Positions 36,556 through 45,078 of a stretch of 64,000 nucleotides of DNA are shown piece by piece (within the stretch, counting starts at the first letter, position 1; each line of letters begins with the position of its first letter). Source of the DNA: Verrucomicrobiota bacterium (GTDB lineage Bacteria; Verrucomicrobiota; Verrucomicrobiia; Opitutales; UBA953); contig VHCL01000004.1 in the NCBI GenBank assembly GCA_016871725.1, positions 1 through 64,000 of the forward strand. The letters run 5' to 3'. Both the position numbers and the translations under genes were made by a program. Under the pieces are notes generated by a model. That model made no database searches, was not told where the DNA came from, and was given only the letters and a program-made list of their open reading frames with translations.

Positions 36556-38031
36556 ATGAGATTCCTCTCCGCCCTCCTCCTCACTCTCTGCGCCCTGACG
36601 TCCCCGCTTGCGGGACAGCAGGCCGCTCCCGCTGAAGCTAAAGCTGCCCCCGCTGCTCCCGCCCTTGAACAGCGCGTGGCCGACCTCGAAGCCTACGTCA
36701 ACAACACCGGCCCCAAGGCCGGAGACGACAAGGTGGCCGCCGGTCCGATCGCCGCTTCCCCGGGCCCTGGCCACAACGCCTTCATCATGGTGTGCGCCGC
36801 GCTGGTGCTCTTCATGACCTTGCCCGGCCTCTTCCTGTTCTACGGCGGCCTGGTGCGCTCTAAGAACATCCTCTCCGTGGTCGCCCAGTGCTTCGGCCTG
36901 GCCGGCATGGTGGCGATCCTCTGGTGGGCCGTGGGTTACTCCCTGGTCTTCGGCAAGAGCTTCGACGGCACCTTCCTCGGCAAGATCTTCGGCGGCAGCG
37001 AATTCTTCTTCCTGAACGGCGTCAGCTCCGCCCCGAACGGCGATTACGCCTACTGGATCTCCCAGAACGTCTTCTCGATGTTCCAGCTGATGTTCGCGAT
37101 CATCACTCCGGCCCTCATCGTCGGCGCCATCGCCGAACGCATGAAGTTCTCCGCGGTCATGCTCTTCATGCTCGGCTGGATGTTCCTCGTCTACTTCCCG
37201 ATGGCCCACCACATCTGGGGCATCACCGGTGAGATGAACGGCGTCTGGAACGCCAAGGCCGCCATCAAGGCGATCGACTTCGCCGGAGGCACGGTGGTCC
37301 ACATGACCTCGGGCTGGTCCGCGCTCCTGCTCTGCATCATCCTCGGACCCCGCATCGGTTTCGGCAAGAAGGCCATGACCCCGCACAGCATGGTGCTCTG
37401 CGCCATCGGAACCGGCATGCTCTGGGTGGGTTGGTACGGCTTCAACGCCGGCTCGGCCCTCTCCGCCGACGGCGTCGCCGCCCAGGCCTTCATGACCACC
37501 ACGCTCGCCGCGGGCGTCGCCGCCTTCACCTGGGGCGCCCTCGAGTGGATCCTCCGCAAGCACGCCAGCATCCTCGGTCTCTGCTCGGGCGCCGTCGCCG
37601 GCCTCGTCGTGATCACCCCGGCCGCCGGCTTCGTGACCGCCAGCTCCGCGGTGCTGATCGGCGTCCTCGCCGGCGTGGTGCCCTTCCTGGCCGTGGTCTA
37701 CATGAAGTCCAAGCTCGGCTATGACGACGCGCTCGACACCTTCGGCGTCCACGCGGTCGGTGGCACCCTCGGCGCCATCCTGACGGGCATCCTCGCTTCG
37801 GCCGACGTCAACGGCAACCTGAACACGAACCTCAAGGACATCGTCGGCAAGACCCTGCTCACCGAGCAGCTCAAGGCGATCGGCGTCACCCTGCTGATCT
37901 CCCTGGTCGCCACCGCGATCCTCGCCTACGTGATCAAGGCCCTCATCGGCCTCCGCCCGACCGAAGAAGAAGAGGCCCGCGGCCTCGACATCTCGGATCA
38001 CGGCGAAGAAGGTTACAGTCATAACTCCTAA
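36556..38031 (+). CDS. amtB: Ammonium transporter (Amt/MEP/Rh), copy 3
   Basis: A 491-aa Amt protein. Signal peptide (MRFLSALLLTLCALTSPLAG), then an Ala/Pro- and Glu-containing stretch (about 20-75), then eleven helices. It is closest to copy 1 (FYGGLVRSKNILS; HMTSGW; DTFGVHAVGGT), with both pore histidines. Its C-terminus (LDISDHGEEGY) is nearly the same as copy 1 (LDIADHGEEGY), suggesting the two arose by duplication within this lineage. A longer frame from 36532 would start upstream of the predicted transcript. Strong terminator downstream. Confidence 0.94.
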   Translation: MRFLSALLLTLCALTSPLAGQQAAPAEAKAAPAAPALEQRVADLEAYVNNTGPKAGDDKVAAGPIAASPGPGHNAFIMVCAALVLFMTLPGLFLFYGGLVRSKNILSVVAQCFGLAGMVAILWWAVGYSLVFGKSFDGTFLGKIFGGSEFFFLNGVSSAPNGDYAYWISQNVFSMFQLMFAIITPALIVGAIAERMKFSAVMLFMLGWMFLVYFPMAHHIWGITGEMNGVWNAKAAIKAIDFAGGTVVHMTSGWSALLLCIILGPRIGFGKKAMTPHSMVLCAIGTGMLWVGWYGFNAGSALSADGVAAQAFMTTTLAAGVAAFTWGALEWILRKHASILGLCSGAVAGLVVITPAAGFVTASSAVLIGVLAGVVPFLAVVYMKSKLGYDDALDTFGVHAVGGTLGAILTGILASADVNGNLNTNLKDIVGKTLLTEQLKAIGVTLLISLVATAILAYVIKALIGLRPTEEEEARGLDISDHGEEGYSHNS

Positions 38032-38055
38032 GCCTCCCTACAGGGAAGCCGGCCC

Positions 38056-38089
38056 GCAGGCCGTCCGACACCGGACGGCCTGCTTCTTT
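38056..38089 (+). terminator. Rho-independent terminator of amt3
   Basis: A 12-bp perfect stem GCAGGCCGTCCG / CGGACGGCCTGC with an ACAC loop, followed by TTCTTT. Confidence 0.9.
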
Positions 38090-38174
38090 GGGGGGATTTC
38101 CTGACAGTGACCGGACCTACTATGGAATTGCCAGCTTCCTGATACTGACACCAGAATGTCTTCATCCGTCCGCC

Positions 38175-39014
38175 ATGCTTAAGATCTCCGCCCAACTCAA
38201 CGACCGCGACTTCCAAGGCACTGCCGAGGAGCTTGCCGCCTTCGTCTCCGAGAAGCTGGCCGAACTCGGCTTCGGCGAGCGGCACCGCTCCTCCGAGCGC
38301 CTGGTCCGCTTCTACGCCTACCAGAAGCTCCTGAGCCGCCCGGAGAAAGCCCCCGACGACGGACGCCAGCGCCTCTTCGGCCAGTTGCAGGTCCGCCAAC
38401 TCCTCCTTGCCCGCCTGCTCGCCGAGCGCGGCTGGGACCTCGACCGGATACGCACCTTGCTCCTGCAGAACCAGGAAATCAGCGCCCTCAACAAGCTGAT
38501 CGACGAATTGGCCACGCCCACCGAGGCGGAAAAGCTGTTCTTCCGGACCCGCTCGAGCGGCGAAAGGACCATCGGCGATTTCCAGCCCGAGCTTGCGGAA
38601 CCCAGGTCGCATCGCGCGAGATCACCGATCGCCTATTCCCAGCGCGACGAAATGGCCGAACCCTCCGCGCCTGCCTACAAGCCGGCCCGCAAATCCAGCT
38701 TCGCGATGGTGCAGCAGATGAAGCAGGCGGCCGAGTCCGAGGAATCCCCCGCCGAAGCCCTGCGACTGATGATAAAAAAGGAACTGGCCCGCGACGACCT
38801 CAGCCAGGCCGCCCGCAGCCTCCTCGATCAACTCCTGGCCTTCAATCCGACGTCCCGCGGCGACGAACCCAAGACCGAAAGATGGACCAAAGTACGGCTG
38901 ACCCATTGGTGCGAAGCGCACTTCAACATCGATAGCCGCGTGACCCCGACCAAAGAAGAACTGCTAGAAATTGCCGATAATTTCAGCAAAGCATTGATGA
39001 AGAAGTATTTATAA
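38175..39014 (+). CDS. MerR-like DNA-binding protein of unknown target
   Basis: A 279-aa protein. The segment RLVRFYAYQKLLSRPEKAPD, then RQRLFGQLQVRQLLLARLLA and RGWDLDRIRTLL (about residues 38-100), follows the winged-helix pattern of MerR regulators (Arg-Phe-Tyr, Leu-Leu-x-x-Pro, Arg, then the helix with a Gly-Trp/Phe-x-Leu-x-x-Ile turn). The middle is proline- and serine-rich; the C-terminal 90 residues are helical (MIKKELARDDLSQAARSLLD) with no ligand-binding cysteines. It is probably a transcriptional regulator. It stands alone between the amt3 terminator and the VWA gene. The MerR assignment is by eye. Confidence 0.6.
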   Translation: MLKISAQLNDRDFQGTAEELAAFVSEKLAELGFGERHRSSERLVRFYAYQKLLSRPEKAPDDGRQRLFGQLQVRQLLLARLLAERGWDLDRIRTLLLQNQEISALNKLIDELATPTEAEKLFFRTRSSGERTIGDFQPELAEPRSHRARSPIAYSQRDEMAEPSAPAYKPARKSSFAMVQQMKQAAESEESPAEALRLMIKKELARDDLSQAARSLLDQLLAFNPTSRGDEPKTERWTKVRLTHWCEAHFNIDSRVTPTKEELLEIADNFSKALMKKYL

Positions 39015-39112
39015 TTATGACAGTGTTAGTTTAATGGTAGTTTAAGGTTGGTATCTTTTTGGATGTTGACAGTATTGAGACTTGGGGCATGGTGGTGGGG
39101 ATGATTCCTCCC

Positions 39113-40468
39113 ATGAGCCAACCCAAGATCGAAATCCTGCCCCTCAAGAAGGGCTTCCTCCGCGCCGCCTCCGAAGCGACGCACGTCCTCGTCCGCCTCG
39201 TCGCCCCCAGCCAGCCGGCGGACGTCGTCGCCACCCCCCGGGCCCCGCTCGACCTCGCCCTGGTCATCGACCGCTCCGGTTCGATGTCCGGCCGCCCGCT
39301 CGAGGCCGCCCTCGAAAGCGCGGTCCGCATCGTCAACGGCCTGCGCAGCGACGACCGCGTCGCCGTCGTGGCGTTCGATGGCGAGATCGAAGTCGTCCAG
39401 CCGCTCGTCGCGGCCACCGACCGGACCGCGCTCGTCCAGCGCATCCGTTCGATCGACGCCCGCGGATCCACCGACCTCTTCGGCGGCTGGGAAGAAGCCG
39501 TCAAGCAGCTCGCGCCCTTCACCCGCAAGGACCGCATCGCCCGCGTCATCCTGCTCAGCGACGGCCAGGCCAACCAAGGCCTCGTCAATGAGACCGAGAT
39601 CTTCGCCCGCGTCACCAAGGCCGCCGGCGCCGGCATCACGACCTCCACGGTCGGCCTCGGCCACGGCTTCAACGAATCGCTCATGACCGGCATGGCGGCC
39701 GCCGGCGAAGGCGTCGCCAACTTCGGCCAGACCGCGGACGACCTCGACGAGGCCTTCGAAGAGCAGTTCGCCATCCTGTCGAACTCCTACCTGCGTCAGG
39801 TCAAGGTCAGCGTGCAGGGCGGCAGCGACGTGCAGGCCCGCCTGGTCGGCGAGGTCCTCGAGCGCGGCGCGGCCCGCTCCCGCAAGCTCGGTACCCTGCC
39901 CTGGGACGCCTCGCTCGTCGCGGTCGTCGAACTGAAGATCGGCGCCGGCGCCAAGCCCGACGCGCTCGCGGCCGTGAACTTCGAAGCCGTCACGAAGGAC
40001 GGCGAGGCGGTCAAGTTCGGGCCGGAACTCGTCGCCCTGCCGGAGCTCGACCTCGCCGCGTTCTCGGTCCTGCCGGTCGACGCCGACGTGGCGGCCCTGA
40101 TCGACGAGGCGATCGTCGCCGAGAAGATCGAGGCCATCGAGGCGCTGACCCGCGCCCACAAGTTCGCCGAAGCCAAGCTGGCCTTCGAGGAACTGCTCAA
40201 GCGTCCCGGCCTCTCCGACTGGGCCAAGCAGAAGATCGAATACCTCAAGCAGCTCCTCGACGAGGACGCGATCATGGCCGCGAAGGAGATGCGCTACGGC
40301 CGCGGCCGCATGATGAGCCAGACGAAGGAGTCGGTCATGGCCTGCTACAGCATGCGGGTCGACGAGGACCTCGAGGCGAAGAAGGCGGCCTACCTGCGCC
40401 GCAAGCGCGCCGACGGCCAGGCCACCAAGCCGAAGCCCCCGCAGGGCGGCCAGACCCCGCAGGCCTGA
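39113..40468 (+). CDS. VWA domain protein
   Basis: A 451-aa protein without signal peptide. The von Willebrand A domain (about 45-210) has a complete metal-ion site: DRSGSMSG (Asp53, Ser55, Ser57), a Thr in GSTDLFGGW and the Asp in LLSDGQANQG. The C-terminal half has a beta-rich section and a helical end (about 350-451) finishing in a Lys/Pro/Gln-rich tail. Probably cytoplasmic, binding protein partners in a metal-dependent way; no AAA ATPase partner is adjacent. The start was placed at MSQPKIEI; ATG 39101 is an alternative. Own terminator downstream. Confidence 0.85.
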   Translation: MSQPKIEILPLKKGFLRAASEATHVLVRLVAPSQPADVVATPRAPLDLALVIDRSGSMSGRPLEAALESAVRIVNGLRSDDRVAVVAFDGEIEVVQPLVAATDRTALVQRIRSIDARGSTDLFGGWEEAVKQLAPFTRKDRIARVILLSDGQANQGLVNETEIFARVTKAAGAGITTSTVGLGHGFNESLMTGMAAAGEGVANFGQTADDLDEAFEEQFAILSNSYLRQVKVSVQGGSDVQARLVGEVLERGAARSRKLGTLPWDASLVAVVELKIGAGAKPDALAAVNFEAVTKDGEAVKFGPELVALPELDLAAFSVLPVDADVAALIDEAIVAEKIEAIEALTRAHKFAEAKLAFEELLKRPGLSDWAKQKIEYLKQLLDEDAIMAAKEMRYGRGRMMSQTKESVMACYSMRVDEDLEAKKAAYLRRKRADGQATKPKPPQGGQTPQA

Positions 40469-40492
40469 ACGGCGTAAGGACCGCGGATTTCG

Positions 40493-40523
40493 GCCCGGTG
40501 GAAGCGATTCCACCGGGCTTTTT
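40493..40523 (+). terminator. Rho-independent terminator after VWA gene
   Basis: An 11-bp stem GCCCGGTGGAA / TTCCACCGGGC with GCGA loop followed by TTTTTG. Confidence 0.92.
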
Positions 40524-40567
40524 GTTGCCCGCTCCGGACCGCCGGGCAAGATGGGCCTCCGCCTCCC

Positions 40568-43500
40568 ATGTCCCGCGCTCTCCGCATCACCCTCTGGAGC
40601 GTCGGCCTCGTCGCCGTCGCCGTCGGAGCCACCCTTTTCTGGATCGAATCCCAGCTCCGTCCCGAACCCCTCGGCGCCCGCGTCAAAGGCCTCCTCGCCG
40701 ACGCCGGCATCAAGGGCGGCATCACCCGCATCGAAGCGTCGCTCGACGGCAAGTTCTCCGCCGAGGGCATCGACCTCGTCCTCGCCGACGGCACCAAGGT
40801 CGCGGCGGCCTCGCTCAAGGGCGAAGCCGACCTCTTCGCCATCCTCGGCGGCACCTACGCCCTGCGCGGCCTCGAACTCAAGACGATCGACGTCGACCTC
40901 AGCACGCGCCGGCCGGCCGCCCCCGCCGCCGCGACGACCGCGCCCGCGGGCAAGAGCGTCCTGCCGCCGTTCGTCCTCGGTCCGTACGCCGCGACCGGAC
41001 GCGTCCGCCTCGCGGACGGCACGCTGCTGCGCTTCAGCGTCCGCGGCGACGCCTTCGATTCCCGCGGCTCCGCCGACCTCCGCGCCGGCGTCGCCTGGCC
41101 GGGCTTCGTCATCGGCAAGCAGACGACCGACCCGCGCGGCGAGCTCTCGCTGAAAGCCGCTTTCCGCCGCCCGCTCGGCGGCGAGGGCGTCACGCTCGAC
41201 GCGCTGCTCGACGACCTCGCCACGCTCCGTCTGGAGCTCACGGCCAAGGACGCGAGCCCGGCCGCCGCCGGCTCCGTCGGATTCGTCCTGGACGCGGCCG
41301 CCGTCGCCGGGAAACCCGGCGTCACCTTCACGGGCACGCTGAGCGATTCCGCCGCGCGGCCCGCGATGAAGCTCCGCGGCGAGCATCTCGCGGGGCGCAC
41401 GGCCGTCGCCGCCGAGCTCGACCTCGATCCATCCCGCTTCGGCATCCTCAGCCGTCAGCTGCCCGACGTCCGCGTCACGGGCGCCGCCAAAGGCGAACTG
41501 GAAGGCGCCCGCTGGCAGGCCGACGTCGACCTGAAGGCGCTCTGGGCCGACCTGGGCCGGCTCTCGCCGCGCCTTCCCCAAGGCGGCCGTTCCGAGTGGC
41601 GCCTGGCGGCGAACGCGCAGAGCACCGCCGACGGCTTCGCCGTCCACCGCCTCGCGGTCACCGGCCACGGCGTGAGGATCGCGATCCCGCAGACGCTGAC
41701 CTGGAAAGGCGGCCTGCTGCCCGCGAACGCGGATGACGCGACCGTCACCATCGCCGCCGAGGACGCGGACCTCGTCGCGCTGAATCCTTTCCTCGCCTCC
41801 GCGGACCTGATCGCCACGGCCGGACGCTGGACGGGCGAGGCTTCGGTCTCCTTCAAGGGCGGCCAGCCCGCCGTCCGCAGCGTGCGTACGCACAGCCTGC
41901 GCGACGTCACGTTGGAGCAGGCCGGCAAGCCGCTGGTGCGGGGCATCGACGCGGAACTGCCCGTCAGCTCCGCCGACGGCGCGATCGCCCTCGGCCCCTT
42001 CAGCGTGCGTTGCGCCGCCGGTGAGATCGCGGGCGGCCGGCTCACCCTCCGGCCCGGCGCCGACGGCGCCTGGTCGGCGCTGGCCGACGTCGACGTGGGC
42101 GTCGTCGAACTCGCCTCGCAGCCGAACTGGGAGGACCTTCCGACGGACAAGCTCCGCGGCATCCGCATCAGCGCGAAGGCCGCCATGGAGCGCGCCGCGG
42201 GCCAGGCTCCGGTCGTCGCCTCGGCCGAAGCGCGGATCTTCCGTGAGGGCCGTAACCTGCTCGCCTTGAAACTGCGCCAGCCCCTGCCGACCGCCGGCGC
42301 CCGCCCCACCGGCGTGCTGGTCGAAGCCACCGCCCGCGACCTGCCGCTCGAATCCCTCGCCGCCGTCGTCCCCGGGCTCAAGCTGTCCGGCGACCTGACG
42401 CGCGCCGACCTCGTCGTCGGCTTCAATCGCGAAGGCCTCTTCGTCCGCACCGAAGGCGCGCCGCTGGCGTTCGCCCGCACCAGCGTCGCCTGGGCCGGCA
42501 AACCCTGGGTCAAGGAATGCGACCTCGCCGCCAGCCTCGACCTCGTCGTCGGCGAACGCGCGACCCTCGTGGGCTTCAAGCAGGCTTCGTTGAAGAACCA
42601 GCGCCGCGTCCTCGCGGAAGGCGACATCATGGTCGGGCTCGGCGAAGCCGGCACGACCCTCCGCCTGCAAGGCGACCTCGGCGCCTTGGCCGAACAACCG
42701 TTCGCGGGGCCGCTGGGCATCGTCACGGGCGGCCGCTACCGCGCCAGCGCCGACCGCGCCACGGACGGCGAGATCAAGGTCTCCCTCGAAGTCAGCGAGG
42801 TCGGCCTGCGCCGGAGCGAAGGCCGCATCGCGCAGGCGACGGTCACCGGTCGTTACGCGCCCAAGGCCGACGGGCTTGACGCCGAAGGCGCCTTCCGCCT
42901 GCAGGCCGCGCACGTCAGCGCGGGTAAGTTCACCCTCGCGCAGCGCGTCGCCGGGACGAAGACCGACTGGCAGGCCAAGGTCACCGTCGACAACGTCGAC
43001 GTCGACGACGTGCTCTCGCTGCTGCCGAAGTCAGACGAACCGCCCGCCGAGGCGCCCCCGGCGCCGCCGGCGCCGGACCGGACGGCCTTCTGGGCCGGGC
43101 ATACCGGGGCCCTGGAGCTCACGGTCGGCACCGCCAAGGCCTACGGCATCAAGGCCGAGGGGCTCGTCGTCCGCGCCGACGCCCAGCCGAACGGCCTGCG
43201 CCTGAGCCAGCTTTCCGGACGCCTCGCCGAAGGCGCGCTCAGCGGGCGCGGCCAGCTGGCCTTCCAGCCGACCACGAGCAACGGGCCTTACGTCCTCGCC
43301 GGCACCCTTAGCCTGACCCAGTTCAACTTCGGCGAGGTCGCGCAGGCGGTCCCCGCCGTGAAGGATTTCCTCCAAGGCAAGGGCGACGCCGCCGTCTCCG
43401 TCACCGGCGTGAGCGGCACGCCGGGCGAGCTCCTCGGCCGCCTCCAGGCCGACGCGCAGCTCACCTCCCGCGGCGGGGTCATCCGCGCCTTCGGCGACAA

Positions 43501-44137
43501 GAACAGCAGCATGTCGCTGTCGGCCAACAAGGCGGGCGACATCGGCGAGACCCTCGGCGGGCTCGCGCTGATCGCCGGCGCGCTCACCAAGAACCAGCAG
43601 CAGGGCGAGAAGATCGCCCGCATCGGCGCCGCGATGACGGCGGCCGCCAAGCTCCAGAAGGCCGTCGCGGAATTCGCCTACACGTCGGCGACCATCAAGG
43701 CCTCCCGGCTCGCCTCCGGCACCGTCAAGCTGGAGACGGCGGACATCCGCAGCGAGACGCTCCAGCTCTCGGCCAAGGGCGGCATCAACGTCGACCCCAA
43801 GGCCGGCTTCGCCGACTGGCCCATGGCGTTCACGACGCAGCTGCGTGGCGCCGGCGAATTCGCGGACTACTTCCAAGTGCTCGGCTTCGGCGCCGGGCCC
43901 TCGCCGGCCGACGGCTTCACCGACGGCCCCGGCGTCAACGTCACCGGCTCGCTGAACCAGATCCGCACCGACCTCGCGGAGAAGCTCCAGGCCGCCGTGG
44001 ACCGGACGCGCAACGCGCCCGCGACGGCCCCGGCCGGCCAGAACGGTCCGGCGCCGCAGGCCGCCCCCGGCGGCCAGGCCGCGCCGCCGCGGCGGCGCAA
44101 CCCGCTGGGTGACCTGCTCAACGAGCTCGGCCGTTGA
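40568..44137 (+). CDS. Large AsmA-like protein
   Basis: An 1189-aa protein. An N-terminal membrane helix (about 5-26; LWSVGLVAVAVGATLFWI) anchors a very long periplasmic region of repeated short beta-strands, ending with a typical AsmA_2-like C-terminal domain (about 900-1140: VSVTGVSGTPGELLGRLQAD, ASRLASGTVKLETADIRS, VNVTGSLNQIRTDLAEKL). AsmA/TamB-type proteins are bridge-like lipid transporters between inner and outer membranes in Gram-negatives; this is inferred here. The last 40 residues are Pro/Gln-rich. It shares one base with the downstream permease (TGATG), so it is co-transcribed with it. Confidence 0.75.
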   Translation: MSRALRITLWSVGLVAVAVGATLFWIESQLRPEPLGARVKGLLADAGIKGGITRIEASLDGKFSAEGIDLVLADGTKVAAASLKGEADLFAILGGTYALRGLELKTIDVDLSTRRPAAPAAATTAPAGKSVLPPFVLGPYAATGRVRLADGTLLRFSVRGDAFDSRGSADLRAGVAWPGFVIGKQTTDPRGELSLKAAFRRPLGGEGVTLDALLDDLATLRLELTAKDASPAAAGSVGFVLDAAAVAGKPGVTFTGTLSDSAARPAMKLRGEHLAGRTAVAAELDLDPSRFGILSRQLPDVRVTGAAKGELEGARWQADVDLKALWADLGRLSPRLPQGGRSEWRLAANAQSTADGFAVHRLAVTGHGVRIAIPQTLTWKGGLLPANADDATVTIAAEDADLVALNPFLASADLIATAGRWTGEASVSFKGGQPAVRSVRTHSLRDVTLEQAGKPLVRGIDAELPVSSADGAIALGPFSVRCAAGEIAGGRLTLRPGADGAWSALADVDVGVVELASQPNWEDLPTDKLRGIRISAKAAMERAAGQAPVVASAEARIFREGRNLLALKLRQPLPTAGARPTGVLVEATARDLPLESLAAVVPGLKLSGDLTRADLVVGFNREGLFVRTEGAPLAFARTSVAWAGKPWVKECDLAASLDLVVGERATLVGFKQASLKNQRRVLAEGDIMVGLGEAGTTLRLQGDLGALAEQPFAGPLGIVTGGRYRASADRATDGEIKVSLEVSEVGLRRSEGRIAQATVTGRYAPKADGLDAEGAFRLQAAHVSAGKFTLAQRVAGTKTDWQAKVTVDNVDVDDVLSLLPKSDEPPAEAPPAPPAPDRTAFWAGHTGALELTVGTAKAYGIKAEGLVVRADAQPNGLRLSQLSGRLAEGALSGRGQLAFQPTTSNGPYVLAGTLSLTQFNFGEVAQAVPAVKDFLQGKGDAAVSVTGVSGTPGELLGRLQADAQLTSRGGVIRAFGDKNSSMSLSANKAGDIGETLGGLALIAGALTKNQQQGEKIARIGAAMTAAAKLQKAVAEFAYTSATIKASRLASGTVKLETADIRSETLQLSAKGGINVDPKAGFADWPMAFTTQLRGAGEFADYFQVLGFGAGPSPADGFTDGPGVNVTGSLNQIRTDLAEKLQAAVDRTRNAPATAPAGQNGPAPQAAPGGQAAPPRRRNPLGDLLNELGR

Positions 44138-45078
44138 TGACGGCGACGCGCGCGACCTTGGCCGGCCTCGCCGGACTGGCGGCGCTCGTCGCGCTGGCCC
44201 TCGCCGTGGGCGCCCAAGGCTTCGGCTGGGGCGACGGCGGCGCCTGGGCGCTCCTCCGCGCCCCCCGCGTGCTCGCCGCGCTGGCCGCCGGGCTGGCGCT
44301 CGGCGTCGGCGGCGCCGCGCAACAGGGGGTGTTCCGCAATCCGCTGGCCGACCCCGGGCTCACCGGGGTGTTCGGCGGCGCGCTCTTCGGCCTCGCCCTG
44401 CTGCTGGGCGCCGCGCCGGAGACGGCCTGGCGGCACGCGTGGCTCCTGCCCGCGGCGGCGTTCGCCGGCGCGCTCGGGTCCTCGGCGCTGCTCGTCCTCT
44501 GCGGCCGCGGAGGTTCCTCGGCCCGGCTGCTCCTCACGGGGCTCGGCCTCAACGCCTTCACCGCCGCCGGGACGCTCGTGATCGCCGCGCGCAGCGGCGA
44601 GTCCCGCGAACTGCTGACCAACGGAGCCTACGGCGACTGGCTCGGCATGGCGACCTTCGAACTCACCTGGCTCCCGGCCCTGCTCTGCCTCGCCGCGACC
44701 CTGCTGCTCCTGCCGAAGGCCCGCGCGCTCGACCTGCTCGCCTTCGGCGACGACGCCGCCCGCGGCTTCGGGGCGGACGTCGCCGGCGTCCGCCGGGACG
44801 CGGTCCTGCTGACCGCGCTGGCCGCCGCGGCCGCGACGTGCCTCGTCGGTCAGGTCGCCTTCATCGGCCTGCTGGCCCCGCATCTGGCGCGGGCGCTCGT
44901 CGGCCCCCGCCACGCGGCGGTCCTGCCCGGCTCCGCCTTGCTCGGCGGGGCGCTCCTGCTCGTGGCCGACACCCTCGGCCGCGGCCTCTGGGCGGAAGCG
45001 CCGCTCTCCGCCGCCGCGGTGACGGCCGTACTCGGCGCGCCGCTGTTCATCTGGATCGCGAGGAGCCAACATGACTGA
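44137..45078 (+). CDS. BtuC/FecCD family ABC transporter permease
   Basis: A 313-aa inner-membrane protein with about eight to ten hydrophobic helices. The family fingerprint VGQVAFIGLLAPHLARALVG, the cytoplasmic contact loop with the ATPase, is clear, and RAPRVLAALAAGLALGVGG with NPLADPGL matches helix 2-3 of FecCD permeases for cobalamin or ferric siderophores. The start at ATG 44137 overlaps the AsmA stop by one base; TTG 44134 is also possible. It overlaps the ATPase gene by 8 nt. A substrate-binding protein gene does not follow, so the substrate is open. Confidence 0.9.
   Translation: MTATRATLAGLAGLAALVALALAVGAQGFGWGDGGAWALLRAPRVLAALAAGLALGVGGAAQQGVFRNPLADPGLTGVFGGALFGLALLLGAAPETAWRHAWLLPAAAFAGALGSSALLVLCGRGGSSARLLLTGLGLNAFTAAGTLVIAARSGESRELLTNGAYGDWLGMATFELTWLPALLCLAATLLLLPKARALDLLAFGDDAARGFGADVAGVRRDAVLLTALAAAAATCLVGQVAFIGLLAPHLARALVGPRHAAVLPGSALLGGALLLVADTLGRGLWAEAPLSAAAVTAVLGAPLFIWIARSQHD

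Noticed and set aside
39026..42913. A 1295-codon minus-strand open frame
   Set aside because: Antisense to the VWA and AsmA-like genes; low-complexity Gly/Arg/Ala/Asp composition and no domain.
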